Source: Candidatus Endomicrobiellum meruensis (GTDB lineage: Bacteria > Elusimicrobiota > Endomicrobiia > Endomicrobiales > Endomicrobiaceae). Taken from it: a stretch of 32,914 nt of DNA. This document shows, one piece after another, positions 7,492 through 16,092 of this stretch (within the stretch, counting starts at the first letter, position 1; each line of letters begins with the position of its first letter). The DNA lies in contig JAITDI010000020.1 of the NCBI GenBank assembly GCA_031282625.1, positions 1-32,914 of the forward strand, read 5' to 3'. Below the pieces are notes generated by a model. It was not told the DNA's origin, did not search any database, and saw only the letters and a list, made by a program, of their open reading frames with translations. A program made the translations under genes and the position numbers.

Positions 7492-10065
7492 ATGATGAAA
7501 AAATGGATAAAAATTGTTCTGGTTCCTTTAGGTTTTTTTATTTTTATAGGAGCATTAATCCTTTTACATAATCAATTAAAAAATATTAGTTATATTGATG
7601 TTGTCAATGCGTTAAGGGCAATCCCTGCTGCAAGAATTGCAATAGCATTGTGTTTGGCGTTGTCATACTATTTAGTTTTAGGCGGTTATGATATTGTCGC
7701 GTTTAAGTTTATTGACGCTAAAGTTCCAATAAAGCCTAAAGATATAATATTTACATGTTTTATAAGTAATGTTTTAGCTAATAATACTGGCTACTCTATG
7801 CTTTTTGGTGGATCTATAAGATACAGGCTTTATTCTTTGTACAACGTTTCAATGATTGACGTTACAAAAGTACTTCTGTTTTCTTCAGCGACAATATGGC
7901 TTGGACTTTTGGCTGTAGGCGGGATCATTTTTACTTTTGCACCTGTTTCATTGGAGAGCATAGTTAATTTAAATATTTCAACAAGAATAATTGGATTGAT
8001 TTCCGTAGCCATTTTAATTTTGTATGTTTTATTAAGCACTCTTCATTCAAATCCGCGCAAAATTTTTAAATGGACTATCTCTTTCCCAAATATAAAGATT
8101 GTAACGGCACAGGTGCTTCTTGCCACAAGTGATTGGCTTATTGCTTCACTCACTCTTTTTATCCTTATGCCTGAAGGATATATATCATATTTTGTTTTGC
8201 TCAAAGTTTTCCTTGTATCGCAATTTCTTGTGATTATAAGTCAAGTGCCAGGTGGAATGGGTGTTCTTGAAACGTCAGTAACTCTTTTAATGCCAAATTC
8301 TGCAAATAACCCTGGTGTTATAAGCGCACTTCTTGCCTATAGGGCAGTATTTTATTTTTTTCCACTTTTAATAGCTCTTGTTATGTTAGGAGCTTTTGAA
8401 ATTATGGTTTTTACTAAAAAATTTAATAAGACGGCGAAGATTTTTGGAAAAACCGTTTCATCAGTTGTGGTTCAAGTTATAGCTTTATGTTCTTTTTTTG
8501 TAGGTATGATAGCCATGTTTTCGGCATCAACTCCATTTAATGTTGATCAATTAAAGGTTATTATAAACTTACTTCCTTCGTGGTTTGCAGATTTATCCCA
8601 CTTCTTATTGAGCATTACGGCAATAGGTATCTTATTTATATCCCGTGCTTTACAGCTTAGGATTAAAAAGGCGTGGAGCATATCCTGTTGCTTGGTATCT
8701 TTTGCTATAGCTTTGATACTTATTGTTGGAGAACCGACTTTGATTCTTATATGTTTTGTATCTTTATTAGTTGTTTTATTGTTTTCAAAAAAAGATTTTT
8801 ACAGAGATATTCCTATACTCAAAACAGATTTTAGTTCATGGTGGTTTTGTGCGGTTGGTGGAGTGTTTGCCTTGTCTATTTGGATAGGATTTTTTGTAAA
8901 TAGACAGGACATTTTTTCTTGGATACACCTTGATGTGTTTTTTAGCAATCTTTTAAACACTAACGACGCTGCGAGGTTTTTAAGAGCAAGTTTTGGCATC
9001 GGTGTTATAATATTAATAGTAATTGTTGAACAGATACTTAAAAACTTTTTTAATAAGCCCGTCTTATTCACAAAAAAAGATGTAGAGGCAATAGCGTATT
9101 CTTCAGATTATGCTTACTCACTGTATGCTTTGGCTTCGGATAAGGAATTTATAGTAAATGACGAGAAAGATGCATTTGTAATGTATGCTAAGTCAAAAGA
9201 TAGCTGGATTGTTTTAGGAGATCCAGTCGGAAGAAATTTTAGTAGAAATGAGCTTCTATGGAAGTTTAAAGAGATTGCAGACAGAGCCGCAGCTAAGCCT
9301 GCATTTGTCGGTATAGATGAGAAGTATGCGCAAATTTATGATGACGTTGGGCTTGATATTTTTGACATAGGTCAGGAAGCAAAAGTAGAGTTGAAAAAAT
9401 TTAACATATATAAAGAAAATTTTAAAAGTTTCCATGATTTGGAAAAGAAAATAGAAAAGGCAGGGATTACTTATAAGTCTTTGAGAGGAGATATGTTTAG
9501 CAGGTATAAAGCTGAATTTGCAGAGATAAATAAGCAGTGGGTAGGAGATAAGCATTATTTTGAAATGAACTTTATCCCAGGAAAGTATGATGAAAGTTAT
9601 ATGCAATATATGGACTTTAGCGTTTTAGAAAAAGATGGAAAAGTTTGCGCTTTTTCAATTTTCTCAAAAACAGATAATAAGCACGAAATATCTTCAGGCA
9701 TAGTGAGATATGTGAAGAGCGAATACGATTTATTTTCCTATATACTATTTAAGAATATTATATACGCTAAAGACGACGGGTATAAATGGTTTGATTTAGG
9801 GCTTGCTTATTTTAGTAGGGTTGATAATAACGGAGACGTCGCAAAATATTTTGCAAAGATGTTTATGTTTGCTGAACATTTTAAATATGATATTGTGTCT
9901 TTAAGAGAGTTTAAGGATAAATTTTCTCCTCTTTGGCGCAATAAATATGTTGCTATACACCCAGACAAATATATCGTTTCATTCATTAAAAATTTTACAG
10001 TTCTTATTTCTCCTAAAAAAAGCGTTGACAGAAAGAGTTTTTTTAGAAGGGTTTTTAGAAGATGA
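7492..10065 (+). CDS. mprF: Bifunctional phosphatidylglycerol lysyltransferase/flippase MprF
   Basis: An 857-aa membrane protein, the usual full length for MprF. The N-terminal part (about 1-510) holds more than a dozen hydrophobic segments, with the UPF0104-type flippase domain first (SQVPGGMGVLE near 250-260). The C-terminal soluble part (about 540-857) is the DUF2156/LPG synthase domain, with YAYSLYALASDKEF, VLGDPVG and WFDLGLAYFSRVD. The family moves an aminoacyl group from charged tRNA (Lys or Ala) to phosphatidylglycerol and flips the product, lowering surface negative charge and giving resistance to cationic peptides. Which amino acid is used cannot be told here. Its stop overlaps the tilS start (ATGA). 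In a host-associated bacterium it may protect against host peptides. Confidence 0.93.
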   Translation: MMKKWIKIVLVPLGFFIFIGALILLHNQLKNISYIDVVNALRAIPAARIAIALCLALSYYLVLGGYDIVAFKFIDAKVPIKPKDIIFTCFISNVLANNTGYSMLFGGSIRYRLYSLYNVSMIDVTKVLLFSSATIWLGLLAVGGIIFTFAPVSLESIVNLNISTRIIGLISVAILILYVLLSTLHSNPRKIFKWTISFPNIKIVTAQVLLATSDWLIASLTLFILMPEGYISYFVLLKVFLVSQFLVIISQVPGGMGVLETSVTLLMPNSANNPGVISALLAYRAVFYFFPLLIALVMLGAFEIMVFTKKFNKTAKIFGKTVSSVVVQVIALCSFFVGMIAMFSASTPFNVDQLKVIINLLPSWFADLSHFLLSITAIGILFISRALQLRIKKAWSISCCLVSFAIALILIVGEPTLILICFVSLLVVLLFSKKDFYRDIPILKTDFSSWWFCAVGGVFALSIWIGFFVNRQDIFSWIHLDVFFSNLLNTNDAARFLRASFGIGVIILIVIVEQILKNFFNKPVLFTKKDVEAIAYSSDYAYSLYALASDKEFIVNDEKDAFVMYAKSKDSWIVLGDPVGRNFSRNELLWKFKEIADRAAAKPAFVGIDEKYAQIYDDVGLDIFDIGQEAKVELKKFNIYKENFKSFHDLEKKIEKAGITYKSLRGDMFSRYKAEFAEINKQWVGDKHYFEMNFIPGKYDESYMQYMDFSVLEKDGKVCAFSIFSKTDNKHEISSGIVRYVKSEYDLFSYILFKNIIYAKDDGYKWFDLGLAYFSRVDNNGDVAKYFAKMFMFAEHFKYDIVSLREFKDKFSPLWRNKYVAIHPDKYIVSFIKNFTVLISPKKSVDRKSFFRRVFRR

Positions 10066-11045
10066 AAACGTGGGATATTTTCTATCAAAATATTGTCCAA
10101 ACTGGTTTAGTAAAATCCAAAGATAAAGTTGTACTTGCTGTTTCTGGCGGACAAGATTCTATTTGTATGCTTCATATGTTTTGGCGTTTGGCAAAAAAAA
10201 TGCAAATAGAACTTTTGACGGTAAATTTCAATCATAATTTAAGAAAAGAGTCCGCTAAAGAAGCCCGAATAGTTAAAAATTTGTCAAACAAGCTTGGAAT
10301 TGATTGTATTTTAGAAAATATCAATGTAAAAGAATATTCTAAAAAAGAATCTATATCTATTGAAACAGCTGGACGAAACTTAAGGTATTTGTCGCTTGAA
10401 AATATAGCTAAAAAATACAAATGTAATAAAATTTCTACTGCTCACAACGCCAATGATAATGCTGAGACTGTTCTAATGTGGCTTTTAAGGGGAAGTGGAA
10501 ATTTCGCAGGGATACCTCAACAGAGGAACATAGGTAAAAAGCTCAGTATTATAAGACCTTTGCTTCCTATTAAAAGGAAATCGATTGAAGAGTATATAAG
10601 TACGCATCAATTGCCTTTCTGCACAGACAAATCCAACTTTTCTGATGTCTATACGCGCAACAAAATAAGACTCTCTATTATTCCTTTGTGCGAAAAGATA
10701 AATACTATGGCTGTTGAGCATATCTTTAATTTAAGCCATATACAGGCTATAGAGAATACTTATTTAGAAGAAATCACGCTTAAATGTTTGAAAAAATGCG
10801 TAAAATTTAGCAAAAGACAAATTTTGCTTGATTTGACAATGTTTTTGCAGTATAATGAAGCGGTTCAATACAGAATTTTGAAGAATATTTTGCCTCAAAA
10901 AAAGTACAACTCTTATATCAATTTGATAATGCATAAAATTTTATCGTCAGATTTATCCATTTATAAGATATCGGACGATTGGAGTTTCTGTGTTAAGCCA
11001 AATAATAAAGCATATTTTATAAAGGGTAAAGAAAATGATAGGTAA
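10062..11045 (+). CDS. tilS: tRNA(Ile)-lysidine synthase
   Basis: A 327-aa PP-loop ATPase that converts C34 of the CAU-anticodon isoleucine tRNA to lysidine so that it reads AUA. The nucleotide-binding PP-loop reads AVSGGQDS near residues 27-34. The N-terminal catalytic domain continues with FNHNLR, AHNANDNAET and LLRGSG, all typical. The C-terminus is short compared with the 430-470 aa enterobacterial and Bacillus forms, nearer the compact Aquifex type. Its start overlaps the mprF stop by four bases, and its end overlaps hpt by 11, so translational coupling is likely. AUA is used heavily in this DNA, which makes the enzyme essential. Confidence 0.93.
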   Translation: MKTWDIFYQNIVQTGLVKSKDKVVLAVSGGQDSICMLHMFWRLAKKMQIELLTVNFNHNLRKESAKEARIVKNLSNKLGIDCILENINVKEYSKKESISIETAGRNLRYLSLENIAKKYKCNKISTAHNANDNAETVLMWLLRGSGNFAGIPQQRNIGKKLSIIRPLLPIKRKSIEEYISTHQLPFCTDKSNFSDVYTRNKIRLSIIPLCEKINTMAVEHIFNLSHIQAIENTYLEEITLKCLKKCVKFSKRQILLDLTMFLQYNEAVQYRILKNILPQKKYNSYINLIMHKILSSDLSIYKISDDWSFCVKPNNKAYFIKGKENDR

Positions 11046-11577
11046 GCAATATAGCTATAATAATGTTGATGTTTTGATTTCGGCTGAAGATATTCGTAAA
11101 AAAATTTTGGAAGTAGGATCACAAATATCTAGGGATTATAAAGGAAAGAATGTTCTTATAATTGCAGTTTTGAACGGCAGCTTTATTTTCTGTGCAGATT
11201 TAGTGCGCAGTTTAAACTTAGAATGCAAAGTTGATTTTATTTCTGTTAGCTCTTACATAGGCACACAAACGCAGGGAAAGGTGAAAGTAGTTTCAGGCAT
11301 CAAAGAAGATATTATTGGTAAAGATGTTGTCATAATTGAAGACATTGTTGACAGAGGTTTTACTTTAGATTTCTTGATAAAAGAAATATCTTTGAAAAAG
11401 CCTAAAAGCATAAAGACTTGCGTCTTTTTAAATAAGAAATGTGCTAGAGAAAAGGAAGTTGCCATTGATTACAATTGTTTTGAAATAGGAAATGATTTTG
11501 TGGTCGGCTATGGACTGGACTACAATGGATTTTTTAGGCAGTTACCTTATGTTGGGAAAATAAAGGAGTCAGTTTAA
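11035..11577 (+). CDS. hpt: Hypoxanthine phosphoribosyltransferase
   Basis: A 180-aa type I phosphoribosyltransferase that salvages hypoxanthine or guanine with PRPP to give IMP or GMP. The PRPP loop is visible as VVIIEDIVDRGFTLDF (about residues 97-112), preceded by the flexible-loop SSYIG and followed by a VGYGLDYNG tail that matches bacterial Hpt. One oddity is that the phosphate loop reads DRGFT where most members have DTGxT or DSGxT. It lies between tilS and ftsH, the same order seen in many Firmicutes, with overlaps of 11 bases upstream and one base downstream. Confidence 0.92.
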   Translation: MIGKQYSYNNVDVLISAEDIRKKILEVGSQISRDYKGKNVLIIAVLNGSFIFCADLVRSLNLECKVDFISVSSYIGTQTQGKVKVVSGIKEDIIGKDVVIIEDIVDRGFTLDFLIKEISLKKPKSIKTCVFLNKKCAREKEVAIDYNCFEIGNDFVVGYGLDYNGFFRQLPYVGKIKESV

Positions 11578-13499
11578 TGAAGAAAAAAAGCCCATGGCAT
11601 ATACTTTTTTGGATAACTCTTTTCATAATTATATTTATGCTTATGAATTCTACAGGGAAAAAAGGTCTAGAGACAGACCTTGAATATTCTCAGTTTAAGC
11701 AGTATATAAGAGCGGGTAGCGTATCCAAAGTTGTGGTTGGACAGGATTTTATAAAAGGTCAATTTAGAGATTCCGATGGAGTTTTAAAGAACTTTAGAAC
11801 TATTCCCATGAATGACCCAAATCTTATAAAAGACATGGAGGAAAATAAAGTTCTTGAATTTTCTTCTGTTGAAAAAGGCGGTTGGCTTAGTTCTTTGTTA
11901 GTAGGTTGTTTGCCGATGATTCTTTTCCTTTTTGTGTGGTTTTTCCTTATGAGAGGAATGATGATGGGTAGTGGCAAGCACGCTATGTCTTTTGGTAAAA
12001 CAAAAGCAAAACTTGCAGGAAACAACGCTGCTAAAAAAGTTACGTTTAAAGATGTTGCGGGTTGCAATGAGGCAAAAGAAGAATTACAAGAGATAATAGA
12101 ATTTTTAAAAGATCCTGCTAAATTTCAAAAATTGGGTGGAAAGATTCCAAAGGGAGTCCTTCTTTTTGGATCTCCGGGAACGGGGAAAACTTTACTTGCC
12201 AAAGCCGTTGCTGGTGAAGCGGGAGTTCCTTTCTTTTCTTCAAGCGGTTCGGAATTTGTTGAAATGTTTGTAGGCGTCGGCGCTTCAAGAGTAAGAGATT
12301 TATTTGATCAAGGTAGAAAGTCTGCCCCATGCTTATTATTTATAGATGAAATAGATGCTGTTGGTAGGCATAGGTTTGCAGGTATCGGCGGAGGTCACGA
12401 CGAAAGAGAGCAAACCTTAAATCAGCTGCTTGTTGAGATGGATGGTTTTGATACAAAAGAAGGTGTTATTTTAATTGCTGCGACAAACAGACCTGATGTG
12501 TTAGATCCTGCTCTTTTAAGACCGGGAAGATTTGACAGACAGGTTGTAGTTCCAAGTCCGGATTTAAAAGATAGAGAAGAAATTCTTGCAGTGCATGCTC
12601 AAAAAATTAAATTGGATAGCGATGTAAATTTAAATGTTATAGCCAGAAGAACTCCTGGATTTGTCGGCGCGGATTTGGCAAATCTCATAAATGAGGCGGC
12701 ATTGCTTGCCGCTAGAAATAATCAGAGAGCCGTAAATATGAAAAATATGGAAGAAGCTATAGACAGAATTCTTGCAGGACCTCAGAGAAAGTCCCGTATG
12801 ATGTCTGAAAAAGAGAAAAAGGTTATAGCTTATCATGAGGCAGGACATACTATAGTCGCAAAATCGCTTCCAACGGCGGATCCTGTTCATAAAGTTTCCA
12901 TAGTGCCTAGAGGTCCTGCACTTGGTTATACTCTTCAACTTCCGGAGGAAGACAAATACCTAACTTCAAAATCTGAACTTTTAGACAGATTGGCAATACT
13001 CTTTGGTGGACGCGTTGCCGAAGAAGTGATGTTTTCAGAGATTACAACTGGAGCTCAGAACGATATTTCAAAGGCTACAGAAATTGCAACAAGAATGGTT
13101 ATGGAATTTGGCATGAGTGAGAAAATAGGTCCAATGGCTTTACAAAGACCTAGTGAAGAAGTTTTTCTTGGAAGAGATATTTCAAGAGAAGTAAGACATT
13201 CTGGTAAAACTTCAGAACTTATAGATGAAGAGATTAAGAAAATTATAGATGGAGCTAAATCTAAAGCAACAAAACTTATTAAAGATAATTCAGCAGCGCT
13301 TGATAAACTTGTAAAGTATCTTTTAGAGAGAGAAAATCTTAATGGTGAAGAAGTTGATAAAATAATGAAAGGTGAAGAGTTACCTCCTGTGGCGGAAAAA
13401 GTGCCAGTGACAGAAGAAGACAGAAAAGAAGCCTTAGTTGAAAAAAAAGTTATAAAAGAAAAAATTGATAGTAGGCAACAAGAAAGTGAAAAAATTTAA
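11577..13499 (+). CDS. ftsH: ATP-dependent zinc metalloprotease FtsH
   Basis: A 640-aa membrane-anchored AAA+ protease that degrades unassembled or damaged membrane and regulatory proteins. Two N-terminal membrane helices (about 8-24 and 107-127) flank a periplasmic segment. The AAA module has Walker A GSPGTGKT (198-205; the second residue is usually Pro), Walker B LLFIDEID and the second region of homology [17 protein letters not shown]. The zinc protease site is HEAGH (420-424). The tail is Glu/Lys-rich. Full length and all key residues are present. Its ATG overlaps the hpt stop (TAATG), and its 3' end overlaps the start of folE. Confidence 0.97.
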   Translation: MKKKSPWHILFWITLFIIIFMLMNSTGKKGLETDLEYSQFKQYIRAGSVSKVVVGQDFIKGQFRDSDGVLKNFRTIPMNDPNLIKDMEENKVLEFSSVEKGGWLSSLLVGCLPMILFLFVWFFLMRGMMMGSGKHAMSFGKTKAKLAGNNAAKKVTFKDVAGCNEAKEELQEIIEFLKDPAKFQKLGGKIPKGVLLFGSPGTGKTLLAKAVAGEAGVPFFSSSGSEFVEMFVGVGASRVRDLFDQGRKSAPCLLFIDEIDAVGRHRFAGIGGGHDEREQTLNQLLVEMDGFDTKEGVILIAATNRPDVLDPALLRPGRFDRQVVVPSPDLKDREEILAVHAQKIKLDSDVNLNVIARRTPGFVGADLANLINEAALLAARNNQRAVNMKNMEEAIDRILAGPQRKSRMMSEKEKKVIAYHEAGHTIVAKSLPTADPVHKVSIVPRGPALGYTLQLPEEDKYLTSKSELLDRLAILFGGRVAEEVMFSEITTGAQNDISKATEIATRMVMEFGMSEKIGPMALQRPSEEVFLGRDISREVRHSGKTSELIDEEIKKIIDGAKSKATKLIKDNSAALDKLVKYLLERENLNGEEVDKIMKGEELPPVAEKVPVTEEDRKEALVEKKVIKEKIDSRQQESEKI

Positions 13500-14061
13500 T
13501 TTTGACAAGAAAAAAGCTCAAAAAGCTATAAGACTTTTGCTTGAATCTTTTGGAGAGGATTTAGAAAGAGAAGGTCTTAGGCGTACGCCTGAAAGAGTGG
13601 CTGAATTTTATAAGGAAGCTTTATCAGGAAATGAAGTTGATCCTTCAGGACTTGTTCCTGTCCATTATGCTGCGGAAGAGCATGAAGAAATAATACTTGT
13701 TAAAGATATTCCATTTTATTCTCTATGTGAACATCACTTGCTTCCTTTTTTCGGTAAAGCATGTGTTGCGTATATGCCTCAAAAAGATAAAATAGTAGGG
13801 GTATCAAAACTTGTAAGACTTGTAGAAGTTTTTGCCAATAGGCTTCAATTGCAGGAAAGACTTACAAAACAAGTTGCCGATACTATAATGAAGTCAATAG
13901 AACCTCATGGAGTCATGGTTGTTATTGAAGCCGAACATTTGTGCATGACAATGAGAGGTGTTAAAAAGCCCGGAGCTAAAATGCTTACTTCAGCTATGAG
14001 GGGAATATTTTTAAAAGATGTGAGAACTAGATCCGAAGCTATGTCTCTTTTGGGAAAATAA
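13486..14061 (+). CDS. folE: GTP cyclohydrolase I
   Basis: A 191-aa type I enzyme that converts GTP to dihydroneopterin triphosphate, the first step of folate synthesis. Zinc ligands are in CEHHLLPF and in HLCMTMRG, and the conserved RTPERVAEFY stands near the N-terminus. I prefer GTG at 13486 ([10 protein letters not shown]), which overlaps ftsH by 14 bases; an in-frame TTG at 13465 would overlap by 35 and adds residues not typical of the family. folP follows after two bases. No folB or folK is present in this cluster. Confidence 0.94.
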   Translation: MKKFNFDKKKAQKAIRLLLESFGEDLEREGLRRTPERVAEFYKEALSGNEVDPSGLVPVHYAAEEHEEIILVKDIPFYSLCEHHLLPFFGKACVAYMPQKDKIVGVSKLVRLVEVFANRLQLQERLTKQVADTIMKSIEPHGVMVVIEAEHLCMTMRGVKKPGAKMLTSAMRGIFLKDVRTRSEAMSLLGK

Positions 14062-14063
14062 AA

Positions 14064-15230
14064 TTGATAATAAGAAAAACTGTGATAAATAATTTTAGTG
14101 ATGTTTTTAAACTTGTAAAAAATACAGGTTGCAGTTCTGCAGTTTATGAATCTTTGGCAAATAAAGGCATGCTTGAACCTATACTTATAGAGAAGATAGA
14201 TAATAGAGCAGCAAATATTTTAAAACAAGAGGCTATTTCTGTAGGTGCAGATATAGCTTTGAATGAGAATGTTAGTAGGTTTAAACAGGGATTTTCAGAC
14301 ATAGTAGTATTTGCGACTCTGTCTCAACTTGGTAAACTTATATCCAAACTTAATTTGCAACCTTTTGGGTTAAAACAGATTGGCGACGATTTAAAGAGAA
14401 TAATAATTAAAAGAAAAGTTTTTAGATATAGAAACAAATCTTTAGATTTATCAAAACCTGTTGTTATGGGTATAGTCAACTTAGACCCTAATTCTTTTTC
14501 AGGCGATGGGTTAACAGATCCTGATAAAGCTTTAGAGCAAGCTGTTGAGTTTGAAAGACTTGGCGCTGGCATTATAGATATAGGTGCGGAATCTTCAAGA
14601 CCGGGCGTAAAGCTTATTGATCCAAAAACTGAGATTAAAAGGTTACTGCCTGCTTTAAAACGAATAAGAAAGCATGTTAAAATCCCTATTTCTATAGATA
14701 CTTACAAATATGAGACAGCAAAAATTGCATTGTCAGAAGGAGCTGATATAATAAACGATATTTTTTCTTTAAGAAAAGGTAAAGATAAACTTGCTAAACT
14801 CATTGCTGACTATAAAGCAGGATTGATTCTTATGCATATGAAGGGAACCCCAAAGAATATGCAAGTTAAACCTGAGTATAAAAATTGCACTTCTGAAGTT
14901 TATGAATTTCTTTGTAAGAGGAAGTCTTATGCTATGAGATTTGGAATAAAAGAAGATTACATTGCCGTAGATCCAGGACCAGGGTTTGGAAAGACGGTTA
15001 AACACAATATAGAGCTAGTAAAAAATATGAATGTTTTCTCTAGTCTCGGTGTGGTACTTGGTGCAGTGTCGCGAAAACGATTTGTCAGAGCTTTGGCAGG
15101 TGAAGATAAAGCGTCATTTATAACTGCCAACTTTCTTTCGGCATTTTGCGGAGCTGATATTGTAAGAGTCCACGATGTTAAAGAAAGTGTCAATGTTTTT
15201 AAAATAATAGAAACTTTTAGAGGAATATAA
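14064..15230 (+). CDS. folP: Dihydropteroate synthase with N-terminal extension
   Basis: Joins p-aminobenzoate to hydroxymethyl-dihydropterin diphosphate to make dihydropteroate. The catalytic TIM barrel spans about 130-388, opening with VMGIVNLDPNSFSGDG (family pattern NVTPDSFSDGG), then DIGAESSRPG, SIDTYKYETA, INDIF, LMHMKGTPKNMQ, DPGPGFGKT and a final RVHDV. At 388 aa it is about 110 longer than the usual 270-280 aa. The extra N-terminal 125 residues are an alpha/beta stretch that I cannot name, though similar extensions occur in some clostridial and thermophile enzymes. Start TTG at 14064, two bases after folE, with GGGAAAA upstream. Its stop overlaps the cdaA ATG by one base. Confidence 0.93.
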   Translation: MIIRKTVINNFSDVFKLVKNTGCSSAVYESLANKGMLEPILIEKIDNRAANILKQEAISVGADIALNENVSRFKQGFSDIVVFATLSQLGKLISKLNLQPFGLKQIGDDLKRIIIKRKVFRYRNKSLDLSKPVVMGIVNLDPNSFSGDGLTDPDKALEQAVEFERLGAGIIDIGAESSRPGVKLIDPKTEIKRLLPALKRIRKHVKIPISIDTYKYETAKIALSEGADIINDIFSLRKGKDKLAKLIADYKAGLILMHMKGTPKNMQVKPEYKNCTSEVYEFLCKRKSYAMRFGIKEDYIAVDPGPGFGKTVKHNIELVKNMNVFSSLGVVLGAVSRKRFVRALAGEDKASFITANFLSAFCGADIVRVHDVKESVNVFKIIETFRGI

Positions 15231-15997
15231 TGGAAACGTTTGTTGCTTTTTATACCTTGTATATCTCAAATATTTTGGATATATTCATTCTTGCGTTAAT
15301 ATTCTACAGGATAATTCTTATAATACAAGGCACAAGGACAATACAGATATTTATCGGTATATTATTCATCTTGGGTCTTACTGTTGTTTCAAGAGATATT
15401 TTGCATTTAAAAGCTTTGTCATGGCTTTTAGACAATTTTTGGCTTGCAGCGGTTATAATATTTGCTGTGATATTTCAGATGGAGATACGTAATCTTTTGG
15501 CTCAAATAGGCGGTCATCTGTGGGGATCGAAATCAAAAATCAAGGATTCTTACGTAATTGAAATAATTGATGCTGTTGAAGATTTAAGCTCTTCAATGGC
15601 GGGATGCATTATCGCTATAGAAAATGAAATCGGCTTAAAGAATTTTACGGAGACTGGAGTGTCGCTTAATTCCGATATTTCCAGAGAACTTCTTCTTTCA
15701 ATTTTTAAGAATAAATCCGCTCCTTTGCATGATGGAGCAATTATAATTTCCAACGCTAGGATAATATCTGCGGGCTGTGTTCTTCCTTTAAGCCATGACA
15801 CGAATGTGAAATTGTTTGGGACAAGGCACAGAGCTGCCCTTGGATTAAGCGAAGTGACAGACGCCGTTGTTGTTGTTGTTTCAGAAGAAACGGGACAAAT
15901 TTCTGTGGCTCATGATAGTAAGTTGCATGGTAATATATCTCTCTCAAAACTTCGGGAGATAATCAATACAAACGGCGAGGTCTTGAGAACAAAATGA
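15230..15997 (+). CDS. cdaA: Diadenylate cyclase CdaA
   Basis: A 255-aa membrane enzyme that makes cyclic di-AMP from two ATP. About three hydrophobic segments occupy residues 8-80. The DAC domain follows, with both signature motifs intact: DGA at 168-170 (LHDGAIII) and RHR at 199-201 (GTRHRAALG), so catalysis is likely. In many bacteria cdaA, cdaR and glmM form an operon in which CdaR (YbbR) and GlmM modulate CdaA. Here cdaA is followed by a 32-codon frame in the cdaR position (ATGA overlap) and then glmM. Cyclic di-AMP typically controls potassium and osmolyte transport and wall homeostasis; no target is visible in the window. Confidence 0.95.
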   Translation: METFVAFYTLYISNILDIFILALIFYRIILIIQGTRTIQIFIGILFILGLTVVSRDILHLKALSWLLDNFWLAAVIIFAVIFQMEIRNLLAQIGGHLWGSKSKIKDSYVIEIIDAVEDLSSSMAGCIIAIENEIGLKNFTETGVSLNSDISRELLLSIFKNKSAPLHDGAIIISNARIISAGCVLPLSHDTNVKLFGTRHRAALGLSEVTDAVVVVVSEETGQISVAHDSKLHGNISLSKLREIINTNGEVLRTK

Positions 15998-16092
15998 CAA
16001 GGTTATTTGCTAAAATCAAAAAAAATTGGCAGCTGAAGGCTCTTGCGTTTATTCTCGCGCTTTTTGTATGGCTATATGCGAGATACATGTAA
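15994..16092 (+). CDS. 32-aa single-helix protein, CdaR/YbbR anchor-like
   Basis: A very short frame exactly filling the space between cdaA and glmM. Its ATG overlaps the cdaA stop (ATGA) and its TAA abuts the glmM ATG. The peptide has a basic N-terminus (MTRLFAKIKKN) and then one hydrophobic helix (WQLKALAFILALFVWLYA). That is the pattern of the N-terminal anchor of CdaR/YbbR proteins, whose genes normally occupy this place. The extracytoplasmic YbbR repeats (roughly 250-400 aa) are missing. Either it is a truncated relic with preserved joints, or a minimal membrane partner of CdaA. The clean coupling on both sides favours expression. No separate ribosome binding site is obvious, in keeping with coupled translation. 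Confidence 0.65.
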   Translation: MTRLFAKIKKNWQLKALAFILALFVWLYARYM

